Assembly (NCBI RefSeq): GCF_022513585.1
Contig: NZ_JAKWBF010000006.1
Location: 124,001-188,000 of the forward strand
Length of the DNA: 64,000 nt
Direction: 5' to 3'
DNA from: Gordonia gummivorans
Lineage (GTDB): Bacteria > Actinomycetota > Actinomycetes > Mycobacteriales > Mycobacteriaceae
Shown here: piece by piece, positions 1 through 8,738 of the stretch
Layout of the letters: each line of letters starts with the position of its first letter
How positions within the stretch are numbered: position 1 is the first letter of the stretch
The notes under the pieces: generated by a model
Database searches by the model: none
Seen by the model: the letters and a program-made list of their open reading frames with translations, nothing else
What the model was told of the DNA's origin: nothing
Position numbers and translations under genes: made by a program

Positions 1-609
1 CAGCTGCTCGGGCCGCCACACGCGGTCGAAGTAGCGCGACACCGGCTTGAACGCGTCGTTGACGGTGACATCACCCGACGACGGGAGTTCGAGCTCCTGC
101 AGCACCGGCGCGGTGGCGCGGGTGGCGAAGGTGTCGGCGGGCAGCAACAGCACCGGAATACGGTTGATGGTGGCCAGCGCGGCGCCGGTGAGCATGTTGG
201 TGGCGCCGGGTCCGACGGATGCGGTCACGGCCCAGGCCTGCAGCCGGTCCTTCATGCGGGCGTACCCAACCGCCGAGTGCACCATGGCCTGTTCGTTGCG
301 GCCCAGCACGTACTTCAGCGATGGCTCTCGGCGGCGATTCGGCCCGCTCGCTTCGCTCCCGGCGCCGGCAGCTTCGACGTCGTCGATCTCGTTCTGCAGC
401 AACGCCTGGCCCAGGCCGGCGACGTTGCCATGGCCGAAGATGCCGAAACAGCCGGCGAAGAATTTGGTGCGTTCGCCGTCGCGTTCGACGTACTGGTTGG
501 CGAGGAACCGCACGGTCGCCTGGGAGACGGTCAGACGTACCGTCGACTCACCGTGTGGGGTGCGCACGCCGGTGACGCCGCCGGCGCGTCCGGAGTTGAT
601 CGGTGCCAC
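1..609 (-). CDS. iolD: IolD, trihydroxycyclohexane-1,2-dione hydrolase (N-terminal part)
   Basis: This is the N-terminal 203 codons of a ThDP-dependent enzyme that opens the cyclitol ring of 3D-trihydroxycyclohexane-1,2-dione in inositol catabolism. The gene runs off the left edge. Visible family features are [14 protein letters not shown] near the N-terminus, [16 protein letters not shown], the ThDP-pocket region [16 protein letters not shown], and [12 protein letters not shown]. The start is GTG at 609, preceded by AGAAAGAAG. It is the last visible gene of the minus-strand iolC operon. Roughly residues 82-96 ([15 protein letters not shown]) look like an in-frame insertion between conserved blocks; see the repeat at 339-366. 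Confidence 0.93.
   Translation of the reverse strand, partial: MAPINSGRAGGVTGVRTPHGESTVRLTVSQATVRFLANQYVERDGERTKFFAGCFGIFGHGNVAGLGQALLQNEIDDVEAAGAGSEASGPNRRREPSLKYVLGRNEQAMVHSAVGYARMKDRLQAWAVTASVGPGATNMLTGAALATINRIPVLLLPADTFATRATAPVLQELELPSSGDVTVNDAFKPVSRYFDRVWRPEQL
339..366. repeat. 28-bp GC-rich repeat inside iolD
   Basis: These bases form a 28-bp unit that recurs at 37864-37891 on the opposite strand with one mismatch. Here it encodes part of an extra hydrophilic stretch ([10 protein letters not shown]) between QNEIDDVEA and [10 protein letters not shown], where IolD homologues as I remember them are nearly contiguous. The reading frame is kept open. Confidence 0.75.
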
Positions 610-675
610 GATTGCTTCTTTCTCGGGTGGGGTCGGTTGTCGGGTTGTGTGATCTCGACACGGTGCCTCGCTTCG

Positions 676-723
676 CTCGGTACCGGCTCGATCAGCGTGG
701 GCGGCTCGGTACCGGCTCGATCA
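676..723. repeat. 19-bp direct repeat overlapping the iolB stop
   Basis: CTCGGTACCGGCTCGATCA occurs at 676-694 and again at 705-723. The second copy supplies the iolB stop codon (721-723 read on the minus strand). The repeat lies between iolB and iolD and belongs to the GC-rich dispersed repeat class seen across the window. Confidence 0.7.
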
Positions 724-1593
724 ACGGGCCGGGCCGTGCAAGGGGAGTCGGGGGTCGATCTCCCGGTGTTCCCAGCTGCCGCGCAGCCAGGTGTGGGCCG
801 GGTCGTCGCAGATGCGCCAGGCGCGTTCGTCGCCCGGTCCGGCCATCACGTTCAGGTAGTACATGTGGTAGCCGGGGGCGGCGATGGACGGTCCGTGGTA
901 GCCATGCGGGACCAGCACCACGTCGCCGCTGCGGACCTCCTCGAGGACCTCGATCGGACGCTCGGGGGTGCCGTACACGCGGTGATAGCCGAAACCGGCT
1001 GTGCCGTCGGGTCCTTCAGAGATCTCAAAGTAGTAGATCTCCTCGAGCTGCGACTCCACGTCGGAGTTCTCGTCGTGTTTGTGTGCCGGGTAGCTCGACC
1101 AGTTGCCGCCGGGGGTGATGACCTCGCAGGCGATGATCGAGTCGGCCTCGAAGGCGTCGGCAGTTCCGAAGTTGTGGACCTGGCGACTGCAGTTGCCTGC
1201 CCCGCGCAGTTCGACGGGGACGTCAGCGGCGGGAACATATCGGAACGGCAACGACTTCGACGCACGGGCACCGCAGAGAGCGAATCGTCCACCAGCACTG
1301 CTGGTGAGGGTGAACTCCGAATCGCGACCGACGTAGGCGAAGTCGCTCGGGCGGTCGAAAACGCTTGCGCGACCGGTCAGCTCGAACGTCGTGTCGCCGG
1401 ATGCGACACTGGCGGAGCCACTCAGCGGCACGACGATGATCTCGTCGGGTCCGGTTGTCCGGGTGAGGGATTCGCCCGCACCGAGTTCGGCGACGAACAG
1501 CGATGATTCGCTCCATCCGGCGGATTCGGGTGTCACGTCGACGGTCAGCGGCGCGGTCGCCGAGCCCGCCGGGATGTACCACTTGCTGTTCAT
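721..1593 (-). CDS. iolB: IolB, 5-deoxy-glucuronate isomerase
   Basis: This 290-residue cupin isomerise step converts 5-deoxy-glucuronate to 5-dehydro-2-deoxygluconate, the substrate of IolC. The family signature is clear: the metal-binding block YPAHKHDENSDVESQLEEIY, then FGYHRVYGTPER and the second cupin block VLVPHGYHGPSIAAPGYHMY. The N-terminus MNSKWYIPAGS and the length match the family. It sits 9 nt downstream of the Cgl0158-type gene in the same operon. Its last residues (PLHGPAR) and stop fall within a dispersed repeat. Confidence 0.95.
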   Translation of the reverse strand: MNSKWYIPAGSATAPLTVDVTPESAGWSESSLFVAELGAGESLTRTTGPDEIIVVPLSGSASVASGDTTFELTGRASVFDRPSDFAYVGRDSEFTLTSSAGGRFALCGARASKSLPFRYVPAADVPVELRGAGNCSRQVHNFGTADAFEADSIIACEVITPGGNWSSYPAHKHDENSDVESQLEEIYYFEISEGPDGTAGFGYHRVYGTPERPIEVLEEVRSGDVVLVPHGYHGPSIAAPGYHMYYLNVMAGPGDERAWRICDDPAHTWLRGSWEHREIDPRLPLHGPAR

Positions 1594-1602
1594 GGCCCTC
1601 TC

Positions 1603-2517
1603 TCAGCTCACCAGGTTCACGGCGGTGTCGACCGCGGTCGACACGTCGTCGTCGGACGGGTACAGGAGTGTGCGGCCGACGATGAGACCGCGCACCGACG
1701 GAATGGACAGGGCGCGTTCCCAACTCGCGAAGGTCTCGTCGGGCGCGGTTTGCGGGTCGCCGCCGAGCAGCAGGGTCGGCATGGTGGTGGCGTCCATGAC
1801 GCGCTCCATCTCGTCGACCACCGGAAGCTTGAGCCAGGTGTAGGCGGAGGTGGAGCCGAGTCCCTGCACGATGTGCATCGACTTGATCACGGCGTCGGCC
1901 GAGAGGTCGTTGCGGACCTTGCCGTCGAGCCGGCTGGACATGAACGGCTCGAGCATGGCGATCGATCCGCCCGCGGCGAGTTCGTCGACCGCAGCGGCAC
2001 ACGCGGTCATCATGTTCAGGGTGCCCGGATCGTCGAGGTCGACGCGACACAGCATCTTGGCGCCGTTGAGACCGGCGTCGATGGTCCAGCGTGCGGTCGC
2101 GGCGGTCATGCGGTCGTCGAGTTCGAAGGACGCGCCGGCCAGGCCACCGCGATTCATCGACGAGAAGACCACCTTGTTCTCCAGGGCGCCCAGCAGCAGC
2201 AGGTCGTCGAGGATATCGGAGGTGGCGAGCACGCCGTCGACGCCGGGGTTGGCCAGCGCGGTGCGCAGTCGATCGAGGAGGTCGGTGCGGCTGTTCATCG
2301 CGGTCGGCCGGTTGCCGACGGCGAGCGCGCCGCGGGCGGGGTGGTCGGCGGCGACGATCATGAGCCGCTCGTCGCCGATCACGGTCGGGCGCGGCCGGCG
2401 TCGGGCCCAGGCCTGGCCGATCGCGGCCGGATTCTGCGTGCGGACCGCGGTGACCTCGGCGTATGTGGAGCACATGGGGGTTGTCATTGGAGGGCTGGTG
2501 ATGGTGATGTCAGACAT
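1603..2517 (-). CDS. Cgl0158-family barrel protein of the iol operon
   Basis: This 304-residue protein resembles the (beta/alpha)8 Cgl0158 family, related to class I aldolases, whose genes lie between iolC and iolB in actinobacteria. Visible features are MIVAADHPARGAL near the N-terminus, the lysine-containing strand GAKMLCRVDLDD, SIAMLEPFM, and TWLKLPVV near the end. The start chosen is ATG 2517, preceded by AAGAGAG. It overlaps the iolC stop by 8 nt, which suggests translational coupling. A longer upstream reading is antisense-like and was discarded. A role as the 2-deoxy-5-keto-gluconate 6-phosphate aldolase (IolJ step) is plausible because no other aldolase is visible here, but this is inference. 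Confidence 0.85.
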   Translation of the reverse strand: MSDITITSPPMTTPMCSTYAEVTAVRTQNPAAIGQAWARRRPRPTVIGDERLMIVAADHPARGALAVGNRPTAMNSRTDLLDRLRTALANPGVDGVLATSDILDDLLLLGALENKVVFSSMNRGGLAGASFELDDRMTAATARWTIDAGLNGAKMLCRVDLDDPGTLNMMTACAAAVDELAAGGSIAMLEPFMSSRLDGKVRNDLSADAVIKSMHIVQGLGSTSAYTWLKLPVVDEMERVMDATTMPTLLLGGDPQTAPDETFASWERALSIPSVRGLIVGRTLLYPSDDDVSTAVDTAVNLVS

Positions 2518-3520
2518 GGGCGCTCTCTTGGGTGCGGGAGGTGGGCTCGGCTGAATCGGCCAGATCGGCGACTTCGACGGCGGTGGGCATCGCGGTGGAG
2601 CATTCGAGGCGGCCGGCGACGATCGCACCGGCGGCGTTGGCGTGACGGAGGATCTTCTCCAGCGGCCAGCCCGCGAGCAGTCCGTGGCAGAGACTTCCGC
2701 CGAAGCTGTCGCCTGCGCCGAGGCCGTTGACGACGTCGACCGGGATCGGCGGAACCTCGACCGACTCGTGACGGGTCTTGCCGAGAACTCCCTTCGGGCC
2801 CTGCTTGACGATGGCCAGCTCGACGCCGAGGTCGAGCAGGGCGTCGGCCGCGCGCTGCGGATCGGTCTCGCCGACCGCGACCTCGCACTCCTCGCGATTG
2901 CCGACGGCAACGGTGACGTGCTGCAGTGCGCGTCGAACCTGGGTGGTCGTCTCTGCGGGCGACTGCCAGAACATCGGGCGATAGTCGAGGTCGAGGACGG
3001 TCAGTGACTGGCGCCCGCGGGCTTCCCAGGCGGCGAAATGCGCTGCGCGGGAGGGTTCTTCGGAGAGGCCGGTCACCGTCGACCAGTAGAGGCGGGCGTC
3101 GTGCACCGCGGCGGTGTCGATCTCGTCGGCGCGGACCTGCAGGTCGGGGGCCGTCGGCTTGCGGTAGAAGTACAGCGGGAAGTCGTCGGGCGGGAAGATC
3201 TCGCAGAAGGTGACGGGTGTGGCGTACTCGTCGTCGACCCGCACGTACCGGTTGTCGACGCCGAGCCGGGCCAGTTCGGCGCGCACGAAGCGACCGAACG
3301 CGTCGTCACCCGCGCCGGAGATCAGCGCGCTGCGACGTCCGAGCCGGGCTGCGGCGACGGCGACGTTCGCCGCGCTGCCGCCGAGGAACTTGCCGAAGCT
3401 CTCGACTTCTTCGAGGCCGACGCCGACCTGGTGCGGGTAGATGTCGACGCCACTCCGGCCGATGGCCAGCACGTCGAAGATCGGGGTGGGGGCTGGTTGC
3501 TGGGTGGTGGAACCGCTCAT
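2510..3520 (-). CDS. iolC: IolC, 5-dehydro-2-deoxygluconokinase
   Basis: This 336-residue PfkB/ribokinase-family kinase phosphorylates 5-dehydro-2-deoxygluconate. It shows the N-terminal sugar-binding motif GGSAANVAVAAARLG and the C-terminal PfkB signature NGLGAGDSFGGSLCHGLL, with the catalytic Asp in GAGDS. It is the first gene of the minus-strand iolC-Cgl0158-iolB-iolD operon. It is divergent from the dehydrogenase at 3643, and the 122-nt gap holds an IolR-like operator. The first residues of the mature fold are DVLAIGRSGVD. Confidence 0.94.
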   Translation of the reverse strand: MSGSTTQQPAPTPIFDVLAIGRSGVDIYPHQVGVGLEEVESFGKFLGGSAANVAVAAARLGRRSALISGAGDDAFGRFVRAELARLGVDNRYVRVDDEYATPVTFCEIFPPDDFPLYFYRKPTAPDLQVRADEIDTAAVHDARLYWSTVTGLSEEPSRAAHFAAWEARGRQSLTVLDLDYRPMFWQSPAETTTQVRRALQHVTVAVGNREECEVAVGETDPQRAADALLDLGVELAIVKQGPKGVLGKTRHESVEVPPIPVDVVNGLGAGDSFGGSLCHGLLAGWPLEKILRHANAAGAIVAGRLECSTAMPTAVEVADLADSAEPTSRTQESAHV

Positions 3521-3548
3521 GGCATCTACTGTGCGTCACACCACACCG

Positions 3549-3573
3549 CAAAGTCAAGACTTTGTTAGGACAT
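3549..3573. promoter_or_regulatory. IolR-like operator in the iolC / dehydrogenase divergent promoter
   Basis: TTGTTAGGACAT (3562-3573) reads TGTCCTAACA on the minus strand. It abuts CAAAGTCTTGAC (minus strand, 3553-3564), whose TTGACT could be the -35 of the iolC promoter. The same 12-mer CAAAGTCTTGAC and a similar half-site recur before the ABC importer at 6548. TGTCCTAACA fits the IolR consensus KGWCHTRACA as I recall it for Corynebacterium. Confidence 0.65.
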
Positions 3574-3642
3574 TATTACCTGGCATGATGGACGTGTCTC
3601 CGGTCACACGACCACGAACCCATAGGGAGAGGAGCGACGCGC

Positions 3643-4848
3643 ATGTCCATCGACACCGCCGTCGACATCGCAACGCCGACATCGGACACACACCTGACCA
3701 TCCCCGTCGCCATCGTCGGTTTCGGCTGGATGGGCCGCGTGCACGCGCAGGCCTATGCACGCGTACGACACCACTATCCGACGCTGCGGCCGCTGCCGAA
3801 ACTGTCCGTCATCGCCGACGAACTCGGTGATCGTGCTCAAGCCGCCGCCGAGCAGTTCGACGTCGCATCGGTCGTCACCGACTGGCGAGACGTGATCGCC
3901 GACAACACCATTCGGGCCGTCAGCGTGACCGCACCGAACTTCCTGCATCGCGAGATCGGCGTCGCTGTTGCGAATGCGGGTAAGCATCTGTGGATCGAGA
4001 AGCCGGTCGGGCTGTCGGCGGCGGATGCCCGCGCAGTGGCTGACGCTGCGTCGGACGCCGGTGTGGTGACGGCTGTCGGCTTCAACTACCGCAACGTGCC
4101 GGCGGTCGAAGCTGCGCGCGAGATGATCGCGGCCGGGGAGATCGGCGAGATCACCCACGCCCGATTCCGCCTGTTCAGCGACTACGCCGCCCACCCGGAC
4201 GGTGCGCTGACCTGGCGCTATTCGCGTGACCGCGGCGGCAACGGGGTGCTCGGCGATCTCGCGTCGCACGGCGCCGATCTCGTCTGGTACCTGCTCGGCG
4301 ACATCGACTCGCTGATCGCGGACACCGCCACGTTCATCACGGAACGGTCGAAGCCGACGGGCGCGACCGCAGGCCACCAGCTCGCGGTCGGCGGTGAGCG
4401 CGGACCGGTCGAGAACGAGGATTACGTGAGCGCGCAGCTGCGCTTGGCGTCGGGCGCACGGTGTGTGCTCGAGGCCAGCCGGGTGTCGGTGGGCGAACAG
4501 AACTCCTACGGCTTCGAGATCCACGGGACCAAGGGAATCGTGCGCTGGGATTACCGCCGCATGGGCGAACTCGAGGTCGGCACCGGGGGCGCCTACCAGG
4601 ACCAATCGGTCGCCACCCGCTACGTCGGGCCTGGTGCCGGCGACTACGCCGCCTTCCAGCCGGGGGCCGCAAATCCCATGGGCTACGACGACCTCAAGGT
4701 CATCGAGGCTGCCCGCTTCTGCGCGTCGATCGCGGGGCCGGAGCGCCTCGGGGCGAACATTCTTGACGCCGTTCGCAGCGCCGAAGTGCTCGACGCGATG
4801 TCGGAGTCGGTGCGCTCGGGAACGTGGGTGTCGCCGGTGCGCGTCTGA
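3643..4848 (+). CDS. Gfo/Idh/MocA-family oxidoreductase (cyclitol dehydrogenase)
   Basis: This 401-residue NAD(P)-dependent dehydrogenase has the Rossmann motif VGFGWMGRVHAQAY near residues 25-38, the EKPVG motif that carries the conserved Lys, and GGNGVLGDLASHGADLVWYLLGD with the substrate-binding His. The start ATG is preceded by a strong AGGGAGAGGAG ribosome site. It is divergently transcribed from iolC and shares the operator region, so oxidation of an inositol isomer or epimer is likely. The exact cyclitol cannot be read from the sequence. It is one of three such dehydrogenases in the island. Confidence 0.88.
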   Translation: MSIDTAVDIATPTSDTHLTIPVAIVGFGWMGRVHAQAYARVRHHYPTLRPLPKLSVIADELGDRAQAAAEQFDVASVVTDWRDVIADNTIRAVSVTAPNFLHREIGVAVANAGKHLWIEKPVGLSAADARAVADAASDAGVVTAVGFNYRNVPAVEAAREMIAAGEIGEITHARFRLFSDYAAHPDGALTWRYSRDRGGNGVLGDLASHGADLVWYLLGDIDSLIADTATFITERSKPTGATAGHQLAVGGERGPVENEDYVSAQLRLASGARCVLEASRVSVGEQNSYGFEIHGTKGIVRWDYRRMGELEVGTGGAYQDQSVATRYVGPGAGDYAAFQPGAANPMGYDDLKVIEAARFCASIAGPERLGANILDAVRSAEVLDAMSESVRSGTWVSPVRV

Positions 4849-4857
4849 TCCTTGGTG

Positions 4858-5118
4858 ACCGTGCGTCCCAAATCGCTGACCGCGCGTCGTGGACCGTTGA
4901 CTGTGCGTCTCGAAGGGTGCCCTTCCGCCGGCTGAGGCGCGAGCCTGCGAGCCTCGAAGCCCCTGGCGAGACGACAACGTTGGCTCGCGAGGTTTCGATA
5001 CGCGCCGGGCTCGCAGGCTCGCGCGACGCTACTCAACCAGCAGGTGGTATCCGCAGTTCAGGGATGTGGCCAACAGATCGGGACGCACGGTCAACGGCTT
5101 GGGACGCACGGTCAACGA
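4858..5118. repeat. Inverted array of a 17-bp unit around a dispersed repeat
   Basis: GGGACGCACGGTCAACG occurs twice in tandem (about 5083-5118). Degenerate copies lie in the opposite orientation at about 4858-4914 (CCGTTGACTGTGCGTC, GACCGTGCGTCCC). Between them is a dispersed element: GCCTCGAAG...GAGACGAC, then GGTTTCGATACGCGCCGGGC...CTACTCAACCAGCAGGTGG. No gene is seen in the 279-nt gap apart from this structure. The mirror-image array could act as a terminator for the dehydrogenase, an upstream element for the MFS gene, or a mobile-repeat footprint. Confidence 0.7.
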
Positions 5119-5127
5119 GGAGGTGGC

Positions 5128-6531
5128 ATGGACAGAACGGCCGAACGCACGACGTTTCCGCGTGCGCTGGCGCTGCTCGGGGCGTCGGCGATGTTCATGG
5201 AGATCCTCGATGCGACGATCGTCGTCACCGCACTCCCGGCGATTGCGTCGGACTTCGGGGTGTCGGCGCTCGACGCGACCGGGGTGGTCACGTCGTACCT
5301 GATGACGCTGGCCGTGGTGATCCCGGTCAGCGGGTGGGCGGCGCAGCGGTGGGGTGTGCGGCCGGTGTTCCTCACCGCGATGGCCGTGTTCACGCTCGCC
5401 TCGCTGGGCTGTGCGCTGGCCGGGGGCCTGGGCTGGCTGATCGCTGCGCGGGTGATCCAGGCCGCGGGTGGGGCGATGATGGTGCCGGTCGGTCGGCTGG
5501 CGGTGCTGCGGTCCGTCGACCGATCGGACCTGGTCCGTGCGATCGCCTATCTCACCTGGCCGGCGCTGGTTGCGCCCGTCGTCGCACCGGTGCTGGGCGG
5601 GCTCATCGTCACCCATTGGAGCTGGCGCGTCATCTTCTACATCAATGTGCCGCTCGGGGTCGTCGGGCTGGTTGCCGCGGCCATCATCTGCCGACCGGAC
5701 AAGACTTCCGTTCAGCCACTTCGGCTCGACGTGCCCGGTCTCGTGGGCTCGGCGATCGCCATCGCGGCGATCATGGTGGTCGCGCACGAACTGACCGGGT
5801 CGCCGCCGCGGTGGGTCGTGGTGGGAGTCGGGGCCGCGATCGCGATACTCGCCGGCGCATGGACCATTCGCCACCTGCGTCGCGCCACCGATCCGTTGCT
5901 CGATCTCTCTGCACTGCAGCATCATTCGTTCGCGTCGGTGATGTCCTACGGGTCTCTCTACCGCGCCGTCATCACCGCCGTGCCCTTCCTGGTGCCGATC
6001 ATGTTCCAGGTGCGATTCGGCTGGTCGCCGACCGCCGCGGGGGCGATGGTTACGGCACTGTTCGTCGGAAATCTCGCGATCAAACCGTTCACCACGACGC
6101 TGATGCGCGTCCTCGGCATCAAACGCGTCCTCGTGTACGACACCGCAATCTCGGTCGCCGGATTCGTCGCGCTGGCCTTCGTCGGTCCAGCGATCGCGAC
6201 CGGGATCATCGCGGCACTGCTGGTGGTCTCCGGCGCGCTGCGTTCCATCGGCTTCTCCGCGTACAACACCCTCGCGTTCACCGACGTCGGACCCGACGAA
6301 CTGCCACACGCCAACGCGCTTCATGCTGCGGCTCAGGAACTGTCGGCAGCGCTCGGAGTCGCGGCTGCGGCGGTTGCCGTGGCGGTGGGCGCCTCCCTGG
6401 GGGCCGATGCGCTGCCGGCAGGTCCGTACGGATTCGCGTTCCTGCTGCTCGCGGTGCTCACGATCGTGATGGTCGTGGGTGCGCTGAGGCTCCCCAGGGA
6501 CGCCGGTGACGTGTCGGTTGGGCGACACTGA
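5128..6531 (+). CDS. MFS transporter, DHA2 (EmrB/QacA-like)
   Basis: This 467-residue membrane protein has about 13-14 predicted membrane segments. Motif D1-like residues are LDATIVVTALPAI, and the loop region includes RVIQAAGGAMMVPVGRL and WSWRVIFYINVPLG, typical of 14-TMS drug:proton antiporters. The start ATG 5128 has an excellent GAGGAGG ribosome site; an upstream in-frame ATG at 5044 lies within repeats and was rejected. It lies between the inositol dehydrogenase and the sugar ABC genes, but the DHA2 type suggests efflux rather than inositol uptake. The substrate is unknown. Confidence 0.88.
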   Translation: MDRTAERTTFPRALALLGASAMFMEILDATIVVTALPAIASDFGVSALDATGVVTSYLMTLAVVIPVSGWAAQRWGVRPVFLTAMAVFTLASLGCALAGGLGWLIAARVIQAAGGAMMVPVGRLAVLRSVDRSDLVRAIAYLTWPALVAPVVAPVLGGLIVTHWSWRVIFYINVPLGVVGLVAAAIICRPDKTSVQPLRLDVPGLVGSAIAIAAIMVVAHELTGSPPRWVVVGVGAAIAILAGAWTIRHLRRATDPLLDLSALQHHSFASVMSYGSLYRAVITAVPFLVPIMFQVRFGWSPTAAGAMVTALFVGNLAIKPFTTTLMRVLGIKRVLVYDTAISVAGFVALAFVGPAIATGIIAALLVVSGALRSIGFSAYNTLAFTDVGPDELPHANALHAAAQELSAALGVAAAAVAVAVGASLGADALPAGPYGFAFLLLAVLTIVMVVGALRLPRDAGDVSVGRH

Positions 6532-6547
6532 CCAACCAATTCATCTG

Positions 6548-6592
6548 AATGTCTGGACAAAGTCTTGACACGCACCGTGTGACGGGTATTAC
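6548..6592 (+). promoter_or_regulatory. Promoter with IolR-like operator for the sugar ABC operon
   Basis: AATGTCTGGACAAAGTCTTGACA spans 6548-6570. It contains the palindromic half-sites TGTC...GACA and a consensus -35 TTGACA (6565-6570), followed 16 nt later by TATTAC (6587-6592) as -10. The block CAAAGTCTTGAC is identical to the one upstream of iolC, so shared regulation is likely. Confidence 0.68.
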
Positions 6593-6653
6593 ATCTTCTC
6601 AGTGGGAGTGACACCCTCGACACTCCTCGTACGGATCGAAGGGATCGACAACG

Positions 6654-7676
6654 ATGTTCTCCACAGAGCGCCCACGGCGCCGTCGCACCGGCCGGTCGGT
6701 CGGCCTGGTCGCGATTCTCGCCTCGGCCGTGGTGGCCGCGGCCGCGTGTTCTTCCACCGGCGGCAAGCCCGACGACTCCGCGAACGGCGCCGGCGTCGGC
6801 AACGCCGGTACCGAAGAGCTGACCATTGCGATGATCACGCACGAGGTTCCCGGCGACTCGTTCTGGGACCTCATCCGCAAGGGCGCGGAGATGGCCGCCA
6901 AGAAGGACAACGTCAAGCTCCAGTACTCCTCGGACCCAGAGGCACCCAACCAGGCCAACCTCGTCCAGACGGCCATCGACAGCAAGGTCGACGGTATCGC
7001 GGTGACACTGGCCAAGCCCGACGCCATGGCCCCGGCGGTGCGCAACGCCATCGCCGCCGGAATCCCGGTGGTGGCCTTCAACTCCGGCTTCAACGACTGG
7101 CAGCAACTGGGCGTGCAGCAGTACTTCGGCCAGGACGAGACGATCGCGGGCCGCGCCGTCGGTGAGCGTCTCACCAAGGAGGGCCGCAAGAATGTGCTCT
7201 GCGTGATCCAGGAGCAGGGCCAGGTCGCTCTCGAATCCCGTTGCGCCGGCGTCAAACAGGGCTTCACCGGCGGTTCGTTCCAGATCTTGTATGTCAACAG
7301 CAAGGACATGCCGTCGGTCGAGGCGACCATGACCGCCAAGCTGCAACAGGATTCGGCCATCGACACCGTGGTCACCCTCGGTGCCCCGATCGCGCAGACG
7401 GCGGTCCAGTCCAAGGGCAATGCAGGTTCTGACGCCGAGGTCGTCACCTTCGACACCAACGCGGCCCTCGTGCCGCTGATCGAAGGCGGTCAGGTCAAGT
7501 GGGCCGTCGATCAGCAGCCGTATCTGCAGGGCTACTTGGCGATCGACTCGCTGTGGCTCTACCTCACCAACGGAAACACCATCGGCGGCGGTCAGGCAGT
7601 CCTCACCGGACCGGCATTCATCGACTCCACCAACATCGGCAAGGTCGCTGACTATGCGAAGGCAGGCACACGATGA
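6654..7676 (+). CDS. Sugar/cyclitol ABC transporter substrate-binding lipoprotein
   Basis: This 340-residue type I periplasmic-binding-fold lipoprotein starts with basic residues RPRRRRTGRS, then a hydrophobic stretch and the lipobox VAAAAC at about residues 23-28. The mature part has ELTIAMITHEVPGDSFWDLIRKGAEMAAK, typical of ribose/inositol-type binding proteins, and TAIDSKVDGIAVTLAKPDAM. It is the first gene of a four-gene operon and overlaps the permease gene by 4 nt. Inositol is the likely ligand from context, which is inference. Confidence 0.9.
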   Translation: MFSTERPRRRRTGRSVGLVAILASAVVAAAACSSTGGKPDDSANGAGVGNAGTEELTIAMITHEVPGDSFWDLIRKGAEMAAKKDNVKLQYSSDPEAPNQANLVQTAIDSKVDGIAVTLAKPDAMAPAVRNAIAAGIPVVAFNSGFNDWQQLGVQQYFGQDETIAGRAVGERLTKEGRKNVLCVIQEQGQVALESRCAGVKQGFTGGSFQILYVNSKDMPSVEATMTAKLQQDSAIDTVVTLGAPIAQTAVQSKGNAGSDAEVVTFDTNAALVPLIEGGQVKWAVDQQPYLQGYLAIDSLWLYLTNGNTIGGGQAVLTGPAFIDSTNIGKVADYAKAGTR

Positions 7677-8731
7677 GTACCCAAGCAGATCTTGATCTGA
7701 GTACGCACAAACCGGTCACCGACGAACGGGTCAAGCGGCAGAAGCCGGTTCAGCGCCTGCTCGTGCGGCCGGAGGTCGGCGCCCTGTTCGGCGCGATCGC
7801 CATCTTCATCTTCTTCTGCATCGTGGCGCCCACCTTCCGGACGCCCGAGGCACTCGCGACCATCCTCTACGCGAGTTCGACGATCGGCATCATGGCCTGC
7901 GGCGTCGCGGTGCTGATGATCGGCGGCGAGTTCGACCTGTCGACCGGTGTCGCAGTGACTTTCGCATCGTTGGCGGCGTCGATGCTCGCCTACAATCTGC
8001 ACCTCAACGTGTGGATGGGTGCGTTGCTCGCGCTGGGATGCTCGCTCGCCGTGGGCTTCTTCAACGGCTATCTGGTGATGAAGACGAAGATACCGTCGTT
8101 CCTCATCACGTTGTCCACGTTCCTGATGCTGACCGGTATCAACCTCGCGGTCACCAAGATGGTCACCGGTCAGGTTGCGACACCGTCGATCTCGGACATG
8201 CAGGGCTACGACTCGGCGCAGAAGGTCTTCGCGTCGTCCTTCGAACTGTTCGGTGTCTCGGTGCGGATCACCGTGGTGTGGTGGATCGTCTTCACCCTTG
8301 TCGCCACCTGGGTGCTGATGCGGACTCGCGTCGGCAACTGGATCTTCGCGGTCGGCGGTAACCAGGATTCGGCTCGGGCCGTGGGTGTTCCGGTCACCGC
8401 GGTCAAGATCGGCATGTTCATGTTCGTCGGCTTCTGCGCCTGGTTCGTCGGCATGCACCTGCTGTTCGCCTTCGACACCGTGCAGTCCGGCCAGGGCGTC
8501 GGCAACGAGTTCTTCTACATCATCGCGGCTGTCGTCGGCGGCTGTCTGCTCACCGGCGGCTACGGCACGGCCGTGGGTGCCGCCATCGGTGCCTTCATCT
8601 ACGGCATGGTCAATCAGGGCATCGTCTACGCCGGCTGGAACCCCGACTGGTTCAAGTTCTTCATGGGTGTGATGCTGCTGTTCGCGGTCATCGCCAACAA
8701 CACCTTCCGTAACTACGCCGCAAAGAGGTGA
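7673..8731 (+). CDS. Sugar ABC transporter permease (RbsC-like)
   Basis: This 352-residue integral membrane permease of the RbsC/branched-chain-type family has about 9-10 hydrophobic segments. [24 protein letters not shown] is the characteristic second-segment loop, and [28 protein letters not shown] lies near the end. The ATG overlaps the TGA of the binding-protein gene (ATGA), and the ATPase gene follows 7 nt after the stop. It forms the channel of the cyclitol or sugar importer. Confidence 0.92.
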   Translation: MSTQADLDLSTHKPVTDERVKRQKPVQRLLVRPEVGALFGAIAIFIFFCIVAPTFRTPEALATILYASSTIGIMACGVAVLMIGGEFDLSTGVAVTFASLAASMLAYNLHLNVWMGALLALGCSLAVGFFNGYLVMKTKIPSFLITLSTFLMLTGINLAVTKMVTGQVATPSISDMQGYDSAQKVFASSFELFGVSVRITVVWWIVFTLVATWVLMRTRVGNWIFAVGGNQDSARAVGVPVTAVKIGMFMFVGFCAWFVGMHLLFAFDTVQSGQGVGNEFFYIIAAVVGGCLLTGGYGTAVGAAIGAFIYGMVNQGIVYAGWNPDWFKFFMGVMLLFAVIANNTFRNYAAKR

Positions 8732-8738
8732 CCGGACA

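Noticed and set aside
5128..6531. Assigning the MFS gene as the inositol permease
   Set aside because: The sequence is of the 14-segment DHA2 exporter type, not the sugar-porter type of IolT.
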